Notes: a model not told the origin generated them from the letters alone. A stretch of 64,000 nt of DNA from Liquidambar formosana (GCA_039720395.1 CM077833.1:2936797-3000796); one strand, 5' to 3'. Positions 25,393 to 37,077 are shown, counted from the stretch's first letter. A program made the numbers and translations.

Positions 25393-26433
25393 ATACCCGC
25401 CCGAGAAAACTCTATAATTGCTTCACCAAGGTTGGGCCGGGCATCTCTCGTATTATTCTGGCTTTGCTGGGGTCCACGCCGATTCCTTGGCGATGGACTA
25501 GGAATCCTAAGAATTTCTTGGCAATGACTCTGAAGGAATATTTAAGGGGGTTCACTTTTAGGTTGTATTTTAAACACCTTCCAAAAACTCTTTTTAAGTC
25601 AACGAGATGACCCTCCCATGTTTTGGACTTGACTACGAGGTCGTCAACGTAGTCTTCCACAGTGTCATGCATCATGTAATGGAATATTGTGGTCATGGCA
25701 CGCTGATAGGTTACCCCTGCATTTTTCAGTCCAAAGGGCATTACCTCATAGTAAAAGTTACCTATTTGAGTCCTAAAAGCCGTCTTTTCTGTATCGTCAG
25801 GCACCATTTGAATCTGGTTATACCCGCTAAACCCATCCATGAATGAGAACATCTAGTGCCCTGTGGTTACATCCACTAGGGTATTGATGTTAGGTAATAG
25901 AAACTCATCTTTAAGGCACGCTTTGTTCAAGTCTCGGAAATCTACACAACATCATATTTGTCCATTCTTTTTCTTGACTGGGACGATGTTAGCCAACCAT
26001 TTGGGTATTGGATAGGCTTGATGAACTTGGCTTTTAAAAGATTTTCTATCTCTTGTTTGATCTGGTTCTCGAGCTTAGGTCTGAAGGGGTGGGGGTATTG
26101 CTTTACAGGAGTAACCACAGGAGAAGTGTGTAACTGGTGAGTGATCACACTAGTTGCGAGACCTGGCATCTCCTCGTAAGTCCATGCGAAGACTTTCTTG
26201 TACTTTTTAATGAGTTGGATGGTGTCCTCTTTTTTGGTCGATGTCATCTTCTTATTGATGTATATGGGTTGAGGTTCTTCCCCTTCATCGGCTAGATTTA
26301 CCTCTTCTAATTCTTCCTCTTAGGAGCGTAGTCGATCCTGAAGGCATTCTGGAGCCTCTACTGGCTCCAGAAGCCCTTCAGCGTTGTATGCGTGGAGGAG
26401 AGGCCTCTTTTTTTGGAATTCTCCCATGTACAC
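25393..26433 (-). pseudogene. Tat-C reverse transcriptase
   Basis: ORF 25942-26247 (minus) is the segment before the RT core (KKVFAWTYEEMPGL ... FRPKLENQIKQEIENLL) and ORF 25412-25852 holds the RT core: FSFMDGFSGYNQIQM, VMPFGLKNAGVTYQRAM and the catalytic box EDYVDDLVVKS. The two are separated by stops near 25860-25940 where the VDFRDLN-type block would be, so the gene is broken. Upstream sequence to 26433 continues the frame into the Tat-A insertion; it resumes at about 57.86 kb. Confidence 0.8.
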
Positions 26434-29156
26434 TGTGAACCCCGGAAATTGGGCCCACGAGGGATTGAAAAGAAAATGGGTTTTGAAAACAAAAAAAGGG
26501 AGTCGCCACCTTATTTTTTAAAGGAAACAAGGAAAACCCTAAAAATCAATTTGTTTTAAGAAAACAATTTGAATGACTCCATGTTTAAAAAAAAGGAAAG
26601 GCAAAACAGTCTTTTAGAAACCAAAGAAATCAGGGATTCGGAGGCTAAGTTATGACATGGGAAGGTTCTAGGCAAAGCCTATAGGCACCCATGTCACCCT
26701 TTCGGTCTCTCAGTCCATTTGGGCTAAATTAAGATCTTTCCGTACAGAAATAAGCAAGTATATCATCACAAGATAGCATGCATATCATATATTTCATTCA
26801 TCCATCCATGCATAATAAACACATAAAAACAAAAAATAAAGAAAAACAAAACAAAACAAAAAAGAAGCCTAGGATGCTTGGATCCTAGAACGGACTTGAG
26901 CCTCACGAAGAGCGCCTACGTACCATGCAACGAAATACATGGATCAAAGTCCACGTAGTTCGATTAGAACTAGGGTTAAAACTTAATATAAACCTATGGT
27001 TAAAACCCTAGGTTTCCTTATTTGAAAAAGAGTTGAATATGATAGATAAACCAAGTTTGAAATTAGGAAAATTCCACAAAATGGAAACCTTGATAAAAAC
27101 AGAATTTTGTTGGTTAAGGAAATCCTGGATTTAAACCATAGACTTGTATTAACAATTAACCCTAGGAGGGAGAAGAGAAAGAGTTAAGGAAGAAAGGTGA
27201 ATTGGGGCACCTTCATACCCACTTACCTGAGCGCAATAGCTCCAAGCATTAGCTATTTCAAGCATTGGCAGCCCTATTTGCCATAGGACAATTACCACAC
27301 CTATTTGCACCCTTACACGTGCTCAAAACCATGCAAATACAATGATATGCAAATCTGGACAGAATAGTATTATGGCCTAAAATCATCTACTAAGCATGCT
27401 AACAGCAAAAACAGCAAACTTTCATAAGCCTTAACACAATCCTAGAACCATATTATGCATATAAACCCTAAAACATACTAACATGCATGCAAAAATATCA
27501 TATTTACTCCATATGAAAAACATATACAGCAAAACATGAAGAAAAACCAATGAAAAGACCTACTTTAACATGCTGTATAAAAACTAACACAAAACAAGGA
27601 CTCTAACAACCCTAAACTCACAAATATGCTTAAAAACTTACAAAACAAACTTCACACATACTAAAATAAACCTAAACAGAACCTAAATCATGCATATTAA
27701 CTAACTAAAGCAATAAAACATGATAAGAAACCCTAAGACTAACATGCAATAACACTAATCCTAGCACAAGGACAACAGGAGCATAAGAATCACACCTATG
27801 CTTAAAAACCTAAAGGACAGCCCTAAAGCATGCTAAAATTATGATAAACAGTAGATATTCCATGTATATTAACTAGCTAGAGTGTTAATACATGATAAAA
27901 AAGCTACCTTTAACATGCAATAGGCCTATCCTATATGAAAACCCATATTCAGCATAAGAAGGAGTAAGGCATACCTTAGGAAGAGGCTTCCTTGCTGCTG
28001 TAGAGACTCTCTCTTCCTCTTATGGATGACTTGAACCAATGTTCTCCAAGGCTACAGCAAGAACTCCAGCTCTCCTTCAAGTCTCTCTCTCTTATTCCCT
28101 CCCTAACACTTAGGTTTTTAGGCATAAAGTGGCTCCCCCTTGTGCTGAAGCATAGGGGGTATTTATAGAGTTTCATTAGGATTAACCAATGGCTGGGATT
28201 AAAACCCTAAAAATTAATCCAAGGGCTATTAGAGACCCTCTTGGGGCTTAAGTAACTCAGAAGTTACCAAAAATTAGAAGGAAACTCGTCCAAAAGAGCC
28301 CTTGTACGTCAAAATAGGTAAGAGTCCGCTTCAGCAAGGAATCATGGTGCAAATAGGAAAGTGGCCTCGGGTGACCACCCAAGGCTGGGTGGCTAGCCAC
28401 CTGGGCCCAGGCGGCTAGCCGCCCAGGCTTGGGTGGTCACCCGAGCCCACTTCTAATTTTTTGCCTATTCTGCCTCCTTTCCCTTCTAGAAGTGTTTCAG
28501 GGGGCAAATTAACTCCGATTTTGATGAAACAAAAGCCAAAACGACCGTGTTTCGATGAGGAATATGTTTTTGAACATTTTGGGGTGAAAACCACTAATCA
28601 TGGGGGCATGGTTAGGTTTGAACAAGGCGGTTAACCACTATGCTCTACCTTTGCTAAGCATAGGCATGCACATAGGGTCAAACCAAACACTTTCCATATC
28701 AAAATTGAACTTCATAAAACACTTTTGGGGGTAAAATGATGACTAATGAAAGTCAATTTGAAAAGATTTGGTTGATGATTGTGAGTCAATTATAGCTAAC
28801 CCAAAGAAGGGTCAATTAACCAACTTGAACTACATTGAGCCATTTTAATCCCGAGCCATTGATTTATCAAATTGACACTAGAAATACCTCTTATGCATCC
28901 ATATGAGCTCCAATTGACCATTTGGAGATCATTTCAACGTCAAATGAAAAGTTTGGGACTTAAAAGACTATTATGCCCCTCAAGTCACAAAAGCTCTTAT
29001 TATCCCTCAAGATCAACTCCGAATTGAACCAAAATTCATATCCATTGTCCTTGTGACTCTAGAAAACTAATGCAAGTGACTAGACTCAAAAAACAAAACA
29101 AAAACATGCATGAAATGATGAGCCCTAGTAAGGTGGTGCAAAAATGGGGTGTGACA
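26434..29156 (-). repeat. 3' LTR of Tat-A
   Basis: 2723 bp, on the minus strand from TGTCACACCCCATTTTTGC to CCGGGGTTCACA. A minus-strand TATA box (CTATAAATACC) lies at 28159-28169, about 195 bp downstream of the GC-rich palindrome (28363-28447). The module GCCTACGTA...CACGTAGTTC is at 26913-26961. No protein is encoded; ORFs in it are chance. Confidence 0.85.
28363..28447. promoter_or_regulatory. 85-bp GC-rich palindrome, LTR copy
   Basis: Left arm GCCTCGGGTGACCACCCAAG and its continuation through GGCTAGCCACC pair with the right arm that ends CTTGGGTGGTCACCCGAGCC, about 38 bp per arm with few mismatches, around a TGGGCCCA centre. It sits on the promoter side of the LTR. A role as enhancer or silencer platform is inference. 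Confidence 0.75.
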
Positions 29157-29171
29157 GAAGCCCCTCATTGG
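29157..29171 (-). other. Probable polypurine tract of Tat-A
   Basis: Reads on the minus strand as AATGAGGGGCTTC directly before TGTCACACC. Short and only partly purine, so tentative. Confidence 0.45.
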
Positions 29172-29380
29172 CGAACAAGTTACACTTGTGAACCAATGAT
29201 AAAGAACAACCAATTTTTGCCGAGAAAGCCTGGAGAAATCACACACTGTAACCAAACAATGATGGGAGGTTGAAAACCTGAGACTGAAATAAGGAAGTGT
29301 ACTCAAGCCATGAGTATACTTAAACCACTGGGGTTTGATGAGAGAAGCATATTCAAGTCACTACGAATGAACATACTTTT

Positions 29381-31830
29381 GAAATGGAGAAATATATTCT
29401 GGTGATATATTTAACCAAGTGATTGAGAATGAAATCTGAGAAGTATACTCAAGTGATGAGTGTACTTTTGAAATGGAGAAATATATTCAGGTCACGAATA
29501 TATTCAACCAAGTAATAAAAAGAGACTAAGAAGTATACTCAAGTGATGAGTACACTTTTGAAATGGAGAAATATATTCGGGTCACGAATATATTTCACCA
29601 AGTAGTGAAAAGAGACTGAGAAGTATACTCAAGTGATGAGTACACTTTTGAAATGGAGAAATATATTCAGGTCACGAATATATTTAACCAAGTGATTGAA
29701 ATAAACTGAGAAGTATACTCAAGTGATGAATATACCATTGAAATGGAGAAATATATCCAAGCGATGGATATATTTAACCAAGTGAGTGACAAGTATGCTC
29801 AAGTGATGAACACACCATTGAAATGGAGAAATATATTCAAGTGATGAATATACTTAACCAAGTGATTGACAAAGACTGAGAAGTATACTCAAGTGATGAG
29901 TATACCATTGAAATGGAGAAATATATCCAAGCGATGGATATATTTAACCAATTGATTGACAAGTATGTTCAAGTGATGAACACACCATTGAAATGGAGAA
30001 ATATATTCAAGTGATGAATATATTTAACCAAGTGAGTGACAAGTATGTTCAAGTGATGAACATACCATTGAAATGGAGAAATATATTCAAGTGATGAATA
30101 TATTTAACCAAGTGATTGACAAAGACTGAGAAGTATACTCAAGTGATGAGTATACCATTGAAATGGAGAAATATATTCAAGCGATGAATATACTTAACCA
30201 AGTGATTGACAAAGACTGAGAAGTATACTCAAGTGATGAGTATACCATTGAAATGAAGAAATATATCCAAGCGATGGATATATTTAACCAAGTGATTGAC
30301 AAGTATGTTCAAGTGATGAACACACCATTGAAATGGAGAAATATATTCAAGTGATGAATATAGTTAACCAAGTGAATGACAAGTATGTTTAAGTGATGAA
30401 CATACCATTGAAATGGAGAAATAAATTCAAGTGATGAATATATTTAACCAAGTGATTGACAAAGACTGAGAAGTATACTCAAGTGATGAATATACCATTG
30501 AAATGGAGAAATATATTCAACCGATGAATATACTTAACCAAGTGATTGACAAGTATGTTCAAGTGATGAACATACCATTGAAATGGAGAAATATATTCAA
30601 GTGATGAATATATTTAACCAAGTGATTGACAAATGATCTGAGAAGTATGTTCAAGTGATGAGTATACCATTGAAATGGAGAAATATATTCAGGTCACGAA
30701 TATATTTAACCAAGTAAGTGACAAGTATGTTCAAGTGATGAACACACCATTGAAATGGAGAAATATATTCAAGTGATGAATATACTTAACCAAGTAAGTG
30801 ACAAGTATGTTCAAGTGATGAACATACCATTGAAATGGAGAAATATATCCAAGCGATGAATATATTTAACCAAGTAATTGACAAATGATCTGAGAAGTGT
30901 ACTCAAGCGATGAGTACACCATTGAAATGGAGAAATATATTCAAGTGATGAATATATTTAACCAAATAAGTGGCAAGTATGTTCAAGTGATGAACACACC
31001 ATTGAAATGGAGAAATATATTAAAGTGATGAATATACTTAACCAAGTAAGTGACAAGTATGTTCAAGTGATGAACATACCATTGAAATGGAGAAATATAT
31101 CCAAGCGATGAATATATTTAACCAAGTAATTGACAAATGATCTGAGAAGTGTACTCAAGCGATGAGTACACCATTGAAATGGAGAAATATATTCAAGTGA
31201 TGAATATATTTAACCAAATAAGTGGCAAGTATGTTCAAGTGATGAACACACCATTGAAATGGAGAAATATATTTAAGTGATGAATATACTTAACCAAGTA
31301 AGTGACAATTACGTTCAAGTGATGAACATACCATTGAAATGGAGAAATATATCCAAGTGATGAATATATTTAACCAAGTAAGTGACAAGTATGTTCAAGT
31401 GATGAACATACCATTGAAATGGAGAAATATATCCAAGCGATGGATATATTTAACCAAGTAAGTGACAAGTGTGTTCAAGTGATGAGCACACCATTGAAAT
31501 GGAGAAATATATCCAAGCGATGGACATACTTAACCAAGTAAGTGACAAGTATGTTCAAGTGATGAACATACCATTGAAATGGAAAAATATATTCAAGTGA
31601 TGAATATACTTAACCAAGTAAGTGACAAGTATGTTCAAGTGATGAACATACCATTGAAATGGAAAAATATATTCAAGTGATGAATATATTTAACCAAGTA
31701 GGATAGAGAGTGAGGATTTGAAACTGAGAAGCATACTCAAAGGGTGAATACACTTTTGAAATGGAAGAATATATTCAAGTGATGAACATATTCAACCAAG
31801 TGGGATGAAAAATCAAGATTTGAAATGAGG
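29381..31830. repeat. Tandem array with two hairpins per unit in the Tat-A 3' region
   Basis: Roughly 30 units of 80 bp (90-92 bp where an extra AAAGACTGAG or AAATGATCTGAG is present). Each unit has two related segments of the form stem-AAGYGAT-stem separated by CATTGAAATGGAGAA and TTAACCAAGT. Perfect 8-bp stems include GTATACTC/GAGTATAC (29883-29905), ATATATCC/GGATATAT (29921-29943), ATATATTC/GAATATAT (30001-30023), GTATGTTC/GAACATAC (30553-30575) and GTGTACTC/GAGTACAC (30897-30919). Other units have one mismatch or a G-T pair. It has no long ORF. Tandem arrays in the 3' region are known for Tat/Ogre elements and can seed satellites. Confidence 0.9.
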
Positions 31831-32082
31831 ATATATGATCAATTTATCAAGATAGAACAAGCATGGTGCAAGAGGAAAGTGACTTAACACATTGTCACTT
31901 GAGTTGGCATGGCACAGGGGAAATATATTCAACCCTTTTGAACATAAAATCAATTCAAAGAATTGATTTCAAGGTGAAATTTGATTGATTTTAAGCTCAA
32001 AAAGTGTTGAATATCTCATTTGGAAGAAGGTTTGATCACGCGTTAAGGCGAGACAAAGCGAGAGAGAAAGCCAAAACAAAGT
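31831..32082. other. Spacer between repeat array and PMD gene promoter
   Basis: Non-coding, AT-rich, with a decayed last array unit and GGCGAGACAAAGCGAGAGAG near 32050. No motif I can name. Confidence 0.4.
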
Positions 32083-32199
32083 GGCTTGGGTGACCACCAA
32101 GCCTCGGGAGGCTAGCCGCCCAGGCCCTGGTGGCTAGCCGCCCAAGGCTTGGGTGGTCACCCGAGCCTAATGCTGAAAAATTTTGGGTTTTTAAATACC
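32083..32199 (+). promoter_or_regulatory. Palindrome and TATA-like promoter of the PMD gene
   Basis: An 85-bp palindrome (32083-32167; GGCTTGGGTGACCACC ... GGGTGGTCACCCGAGCC) is followed 20 bp later by a TATA-like TTTTTAAATACC (about 32188-32199). Transcription would then begin near 32225, giving a leader of about 230 nt. A three-base uORF (ATG AAA TAG, 32337-32345) lies in it. Promoter activity is inferred from layout. Confidence 0.55.
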
Positions 32200-32451
32200 C
32201 AAGTGCACTATTCATACCCCTTGTTCAAAGAACCCGAAAATTGGAGTTTCTCTCTCTAGAAAGCTTACCCCATTTTGCAAAATCACTCCAACACCTAAAG
32301 GCATTCAAATCCACACTTCAAGAGGGATTCATACACATGAAATAGCATCATTAGCACCCAATTTCACATCAAAAACAAGAAATTTGCAGCACTTTGCAAA
32401 TCAAAAACCCATTAAACCCATTTTTGCTCAAAACAAGCTAGTTCATCCACC

Positions 32452-35180
32452 ATGGATCCAAATGAAGACTCCACTTCAAAGTATCCATTCCTTGACTCAA
32501 AGAGTAGATACAAGGCACCAATATATGATGTTCCTCAAGAGAAATTGCTTCTAGAACCAAGGAATCATCTCTCTTTTCTCCATTCCAAGCAAGAGGTAAG
32601 CTTACCCATTTTAAACTTTTCTTTGAAATTTTCATTTTTGTTGATTAAAATGCATTCCCGTGAACTCTCTATGAGTATTCCTAGCAATGTTTGCAATGCC
32701 CATTGATTTTGGCAAGGATTGGATGTGAAAAGAATTCAATTTGAAAACTTGGTGAATAGTGCCCACCAAGTGTTTGATAAAATGCTTGAATGATGAAAAT
32801 TCATCCAATCTTTGTAAAATTGATGTGTATTGCAAGGCAAAATCATAGGCATTAATTTCTTATTGATTTTAGAAACAAAACCAAGCATTTTCATGAAGTT
32901 TGAAAAACAAAGTTTGCAATATTTTTGAAAAACCCATGCTTTCATGAACAAGGTTTGCTTATTTTTTCCTCAAAAAACCACTTTGGAAAACAAAGTTTGC
33001 TTATTATTTCTTTTGAAAAATCCATGTTTCCATGGTCTTGGAATGCATGGTTTACCAATGATCATGAGTTTGGAGAATAAAACCATTGTTTTCATAAACT
33101 TTCAAAGCAAGGTTTACTTGTTCATGAACTAAAAGACTTAGTTTTTGGAAAGCCAATTATCAATGCTTGCATATGATTTTTACACTAACTAGGTGAATCA
33201 TTCTTCTTGATTAGCCCAACTTTCAAGACCTACGCACAAGGTCTTCGATAAAGAATCTTATTGGGTGGTGGAAGCATATGGAACACACCCAACCTTCCGC
33301 AAGAGACTTCATTAAGAAAGCGGGTTTTGGTTGGTTTCTTGATTCCCTATGGAATGAACAGTGGGATAGGCAAGCCCTCCTTGCCTTAGCTAAATTATGG
33401 TGGGATACCACCAACACCTTCCACTTCAGTTTTGGGGAGATGACCATGACTCCCAAGGATTTTTCAATTATCACCGGTTTAAGCCTCAAAGGAAAGAGGT
33501 TGGAATTCTATGGGGATGCTAACACGGATAGTGCTTATCTCCTCACTATGTTGGGGATGGATATTGAGGCGGGTTCCCGCGGTGTTAGGAGGACATGGCT
33601 ATTTGAGAATTTTGCCAACCAAGTAGAAGGTGTGGGAGTGGCTCCCGAGTGCATAGCTAGGGCCTTCATGATCTATATGCTCTCTTGCACTCTCTTTGTT
33701 GGTGCCAATGACATGGCACAACTGGGCTATCTTGCTTCCATGGTGAATGTGAACAAGATGGGGAGGTATAACTGGGGAGGGGCAGCACTAGCCACCATGT
33801 ATAGATCCATGTCCGACATGTCTCGAGGTGTTTCCAAGAATTTTGTTGGGCTCCTATTTGTTTGGGAGGTAAGTAAAAATGTTAATTTTTAAATTCCTCT
33901 CAAACTTGACTTGATTTTAATGCTCTTCTTGAATTTTGACAGATATGGTACTATGAATACCTGGGATTGTGCCGCCCCGCCCTGGACAATGAGATACAAG
34001 AATGGCCCATACTTGGGAACTATGCTCCCAACAAGATAGCTGTGCGTGCCCCCAATAGGCATGACTACGCCCATGCAAGGGCGTACTTGGCGAGCCTAAA
34101 TGCTGACATGGTAATCCACCTTCCTCATTCTTTTCTTTTATTCATTTTTTATTATCTTGCTCATCATTTTCTCAAATTCAACAGGTAGAGAGGAGCCCAT
34201 GGGGACTGTGGGAAGGCAGGCTGCCTAGGAGGTGTGTGTCCTGTTTGGAGTTGACTGGGAAGAGGGTACTCTTTGAGGGTCCCTTAGGGCGATACTGGTA
34301 TTTAGGGGAGCGCGTCCTTAGGCAAGTGAAAGGACGAGTGGATGCCGCTCTTACCCCTGTCTTGCCTCCCATGAACATGAGGCACACTGACTCTCTGGAT
34401 GGGGATGAGCTGATGGAAGCTCTGATTGGATGGGATGCTGAGGAGTTCACCTCGCCCAATACCGACTACATGACTTTCTGCAACCAATTCCTGATGCGCC
34501 CTAGAGTCATTGGCTTCCCACCTCAAGGGGTGAGTTTCTATCCCATTTTTTCAATTATTGATTTATACAAGCACTCCTCTTAAACAAATTATCTATTGCA
34601 GGGCCGGCGAACTCGTGGACATAGTTCCACAATAGCGTCCTCCACAGGCATGACTCATGGGGATGAGGATTATGAGATGGGGGGAATGGCACAGCCACCT
34701 CTCCCAGTACTCGACTGGCAAGTGAACCTATGCAATGGGTTGGAGTTCATGAAGACTAATATTACTCACCCTGCTTTTGACGAAGTCCCCAAGATTGACC
34801 CGAGCTATGAACATGTAAGCTCTAAGCCTTTTGCTTTACCTAAAACTTCTTTCATCATTTATTAACCATGTTTATCTTTTAGGTTCCCCGAGAGTACGCA
34901 CAGGAGTGCCTTGAACTCAGCGAGGGATTAAGGCGGGACCTTGTTAGGATGAGTTTGGCGAACTCTGTGCTAGAGGGGCGACTAAATCCCACTGTAAGAT
35001 ATCCCTTTGTTCATTCCAATCCTAGGAGTTAAAGGCATAACCCTTCTTTATTAATCGATTTCTTTGCAACAGGTCTCCACATTGCGTCCACCACAACCAA
35101 TGCCACCCCAAAGGAATCCTCATGCTGGTCGTGGTAGAGGCGAGTCAAGTAGAAAGAGAAGAACCACGGGAGATCATTAG
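32452..35180 (+). CDS. Plant mobile domain (PMD) protein, seven exons, antisense gene of Tat-A
   Basis: Exons: 32452-32595, 33215-33868, 33943-34110, 34185-34529, 34602-34814, 34883-34993, 35073-35180. All six introns are GT-AG, all fall between codons (phase 0), and five of the six are 68-79 bp; the joined frame is open for 580 residues. The start ATG lies in a strong context (CCACCATGG). The PMD (aminotransferase-like) signature is clear at residues 108-140: LAKLWWDTTNTFHF, GEMTMTPKDFSIITGL. The C-terminus is basic (GRGRGESSRKRRTTGDH), possibly nuclear. PMD occurs in host genes such as MAIN and MAIL1, which act in silencing and development, and in transposons. Here the gene lies opposite to the retroelement's genes between its 3' repeats and the DUF7745-like gene. 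Exon boundaries are inferred from sequence; function in the element is unknown. Confidence 0.85.
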
Positions 35181-35412
35181 CTTAGCTTAACCTCTTGCTT
35201 TGTGAATGAATGAAACATCCTTCTTTATGCTTTGTAACCTTTCTTTTGAACATTTGCTTTGGTACTTTGTATGAGACTTTTGGAATTCCATGGTGGTGAT
35301 TTACTCATGTTTTTGTGCAAAAACAAGCTCAAAATAAGCTTTCCAAGGTCACATAACCATATAGGGGTCAAATTAGGTCAAAAATAGGCAAAACTGGGCA
35401 AAATAGGAAAAC

Positions 35413-35590
35413 GGCCTCGGGTGACCACCTGGGGCTGGGCGGCTAGCCGCTCAAGCCCAGGTGGCTAGCCGCCCAGGCCTGGGTGGTCACTTGAGCCCGA
35501 AGCGGAAATCCCACTTTGAATAGGAAACTTCCTATTCTGACGGGTTTTTTCCTATTTGAACTTGGATTTGTGACCTTTTCCCTATAAAAA
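35413..35590 (+). promoter_or_regulatory. Palindrome and TATA box of the DUF7745-like gene
   Basis: The third 85-bp palindrome (35413-35497, GGCCTCGGGTGACCACC ... GGTGGTCACTTGAGCC) precedes a good TATA box, CCTATAAAAACAC (TATAAAAA at 35583-35590). The ATG at 35626 is only about 35 bp after the TATA box, so the leader would be very short. As in the LTR copy, the palindrome is preceded by AAATAGGAAA. Confidence 0.6.
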
Positions 35591-35625
35591 CACATCCAAG
35601 AGGTTCCTAAACCTACTTAGAAATT

Positions 35626-36912
35626 ATGGAGGCTCTAGACAAATTTTTAGGAGGGTTTTTGAGAGTTTTGAGTACTGAAGCAAAATCTGAGTTCAAGTGC
35701 TTTGGCTTGGATCCGTTGCTTTCCTTGAGGCATGTGAAGCTTGAAACGAACCTCTTGACTGCTGCTACATATTTTTGGGATCCCCAAATTCATGTGTTCC
35801 ACTTCAACTATGAAGAACTGTGCCCAACCATGGAGGAATTCTGCGCTTTGTATGGAGTTTCACAGGTAGGTCCTTTCATTCTCCCTACTCCTCGCCCAAG
35901 CTTTCTTACTTCTTTTTCCAACCTCCTTGGGATTCACCCACAATATGCCTCTACGTTTGTAAAGGACCATATGGTAGACTTAATGAAATTGGCAACCTCT
36001 TTTTTGGCCTATGATAGTAAAGGTATTTTGAAATTTACCTTTCCTATTAAGCATGCACTTGCCTTTTGCCTTATTGGTCGTTTCCTTATTTCAACTGGTA
36101 CTCCACATGTTCCCATACAAGTCTGTGAGTTGATTCCTCTCCTTGCCAAAGGCCACAACTTGATTCCCATGGTACTAGCTGAAACCCTAAATTGCTTGGA
36201 TAAAACTCATGAGGACCCAAAAGTTCCTTTAGGAGGTAGCCCCATTCTGCTGCAAATGTGGTTGCTTGAAAGACTGAATTTCTTATCACCCACTGTCGTT
36301 ACACCATATAAGCCCCAGCATTACTGCCTTCGCTGCATTGAGTTGCCTGGAAAGTTCTTATTAAGGGATTGGCTAGGTTACTTCCAAACCCTTTCATGGA
36401 GGAATATCAAGTGGTTCGTCTTCATATGGGGCTGCAGTGAACGAGTGCTTCTACGAACTTCTGGATGTGCCATGGTGAGACTCATAGGACTGAGGTCTAC
36501 TTCTTTCTATTGGCCTTCGAGGGTTCTCCGTCAGATGGGTGCCATACAAACCATACCCACTTCCTTAAAAGGTGACTATCTTGTGGTGCCTGCGGGTCTT
36601 TCTGTAGTGACTTGGGCGAAGGATCGATGGCCTAGCAAGCTGACACTGACTCAAGTGACGAAAACTGATGGTCCATATATGATGAGCCTCAAGTACAAGG
36701 AATGGTTGAAAAGCAATTTAGGTGAGAGAGAGACTACTCGAAGAGAAAGGATTTTTGGACTTATCAAGAATGATGGACTTGGGCCTTGCAGAGAAGATAT
36801 TATGAAAGCAGTGACAGCAGCTTATGAACACGACTTGAGGAAGAAAAGAAGACACGAAAGAGAAAAGAAGAAAGCTGAAAAGCGAGCTACAAAGAAGCCC
36901 AAGAGGAATTGA
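35626..36912 (+). CDS. DUF7745-like protein, antisense ORF of Tat-A
   Basis: A single-exon, undamaged ORF of 428 codons with its own TATA box. The N-terminal 330 residues are a hydrophobic-aromatic helical domain (LDKFLGGFLRVL, LETNLLTAATYFWDPQIHVF, FNYEELCPTMEEFCALYGV), resembling plant proteins I know as DUF7745; this name is from memory. The 'fny.El.PT.eef..lyG' block is similar in layout to the PMD core (FGEMTMTPKDFSIITGL), so the two antisense genes may be distant relatives. The C-terminus (about 395-428) is a charged helix rich in Lys/Arg ending KKPKRN, a likely nuclear or nucleic-acid-binding tail. It is convergent with the integrase gene. No catalytic motif recognised; function unknown. 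Confidence 0.75.
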   Translation: MEALDKFLGGFLRVLSTEAKSEFKCFGLDPLLSLRHVKLETNLLTAATYFWDPQIHVFHFNYEELCPTMEEFCALYGVSQVGPFILPTPRPSFLTSFSNLLGIHPQYASTFVKDHMVDLMKLATSFLAYDSKGILKFTFPIKHALAFCLIGRFLISTGTPHVPIQVCELIPLLAKGHNLIPMVLAETLNCLDKTHEDPKVPLGGSPILLQMWLLERLNFLSPTVVTPYKPQHYCLRCIELPGKFLLRDWLGYFQTLSWRNIKWFVFIWGCSERVLLRTSGCAMVRLIGLRSTSFYWPSRVLRQMGAIQTIPTSLKGDYLVVPAGLSVVTWAKDRWPSKLTLTQVTKTDGPYMMSLKYKEWLKSNLGERETTRRERIFGLIKNDGLGPCREDIMKAVTAAYEHDLRKKRRHEREKKKAEKRATKKPKRN

Positions 36913-37077
36913 AGACTCAATAAAATAGGATATTTATGGCACTTTTATAGTTCTTTTACTTAATACCAATGAATTGCTATGTCAATCAATTTTAGTTTTA
37001 AATAAATTGCCAATAATAAATCAAATTTGAGATTTTGTTGTTTGATTTAGACCGCACCCAAGGTAACCTTATGGGTT

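Noticed and set aside
29381..31830. CRISPR-like regular repeat array
   Set aside because: Units are adjacent with no unique spacers, the DNA is plant nuclear, and the array sits in a retrotransposon 3' region.
33223..33489. Minus-strand ORF over the PMD exon
   Set aside because: Antisense shadow of a well-supported spliced gene.
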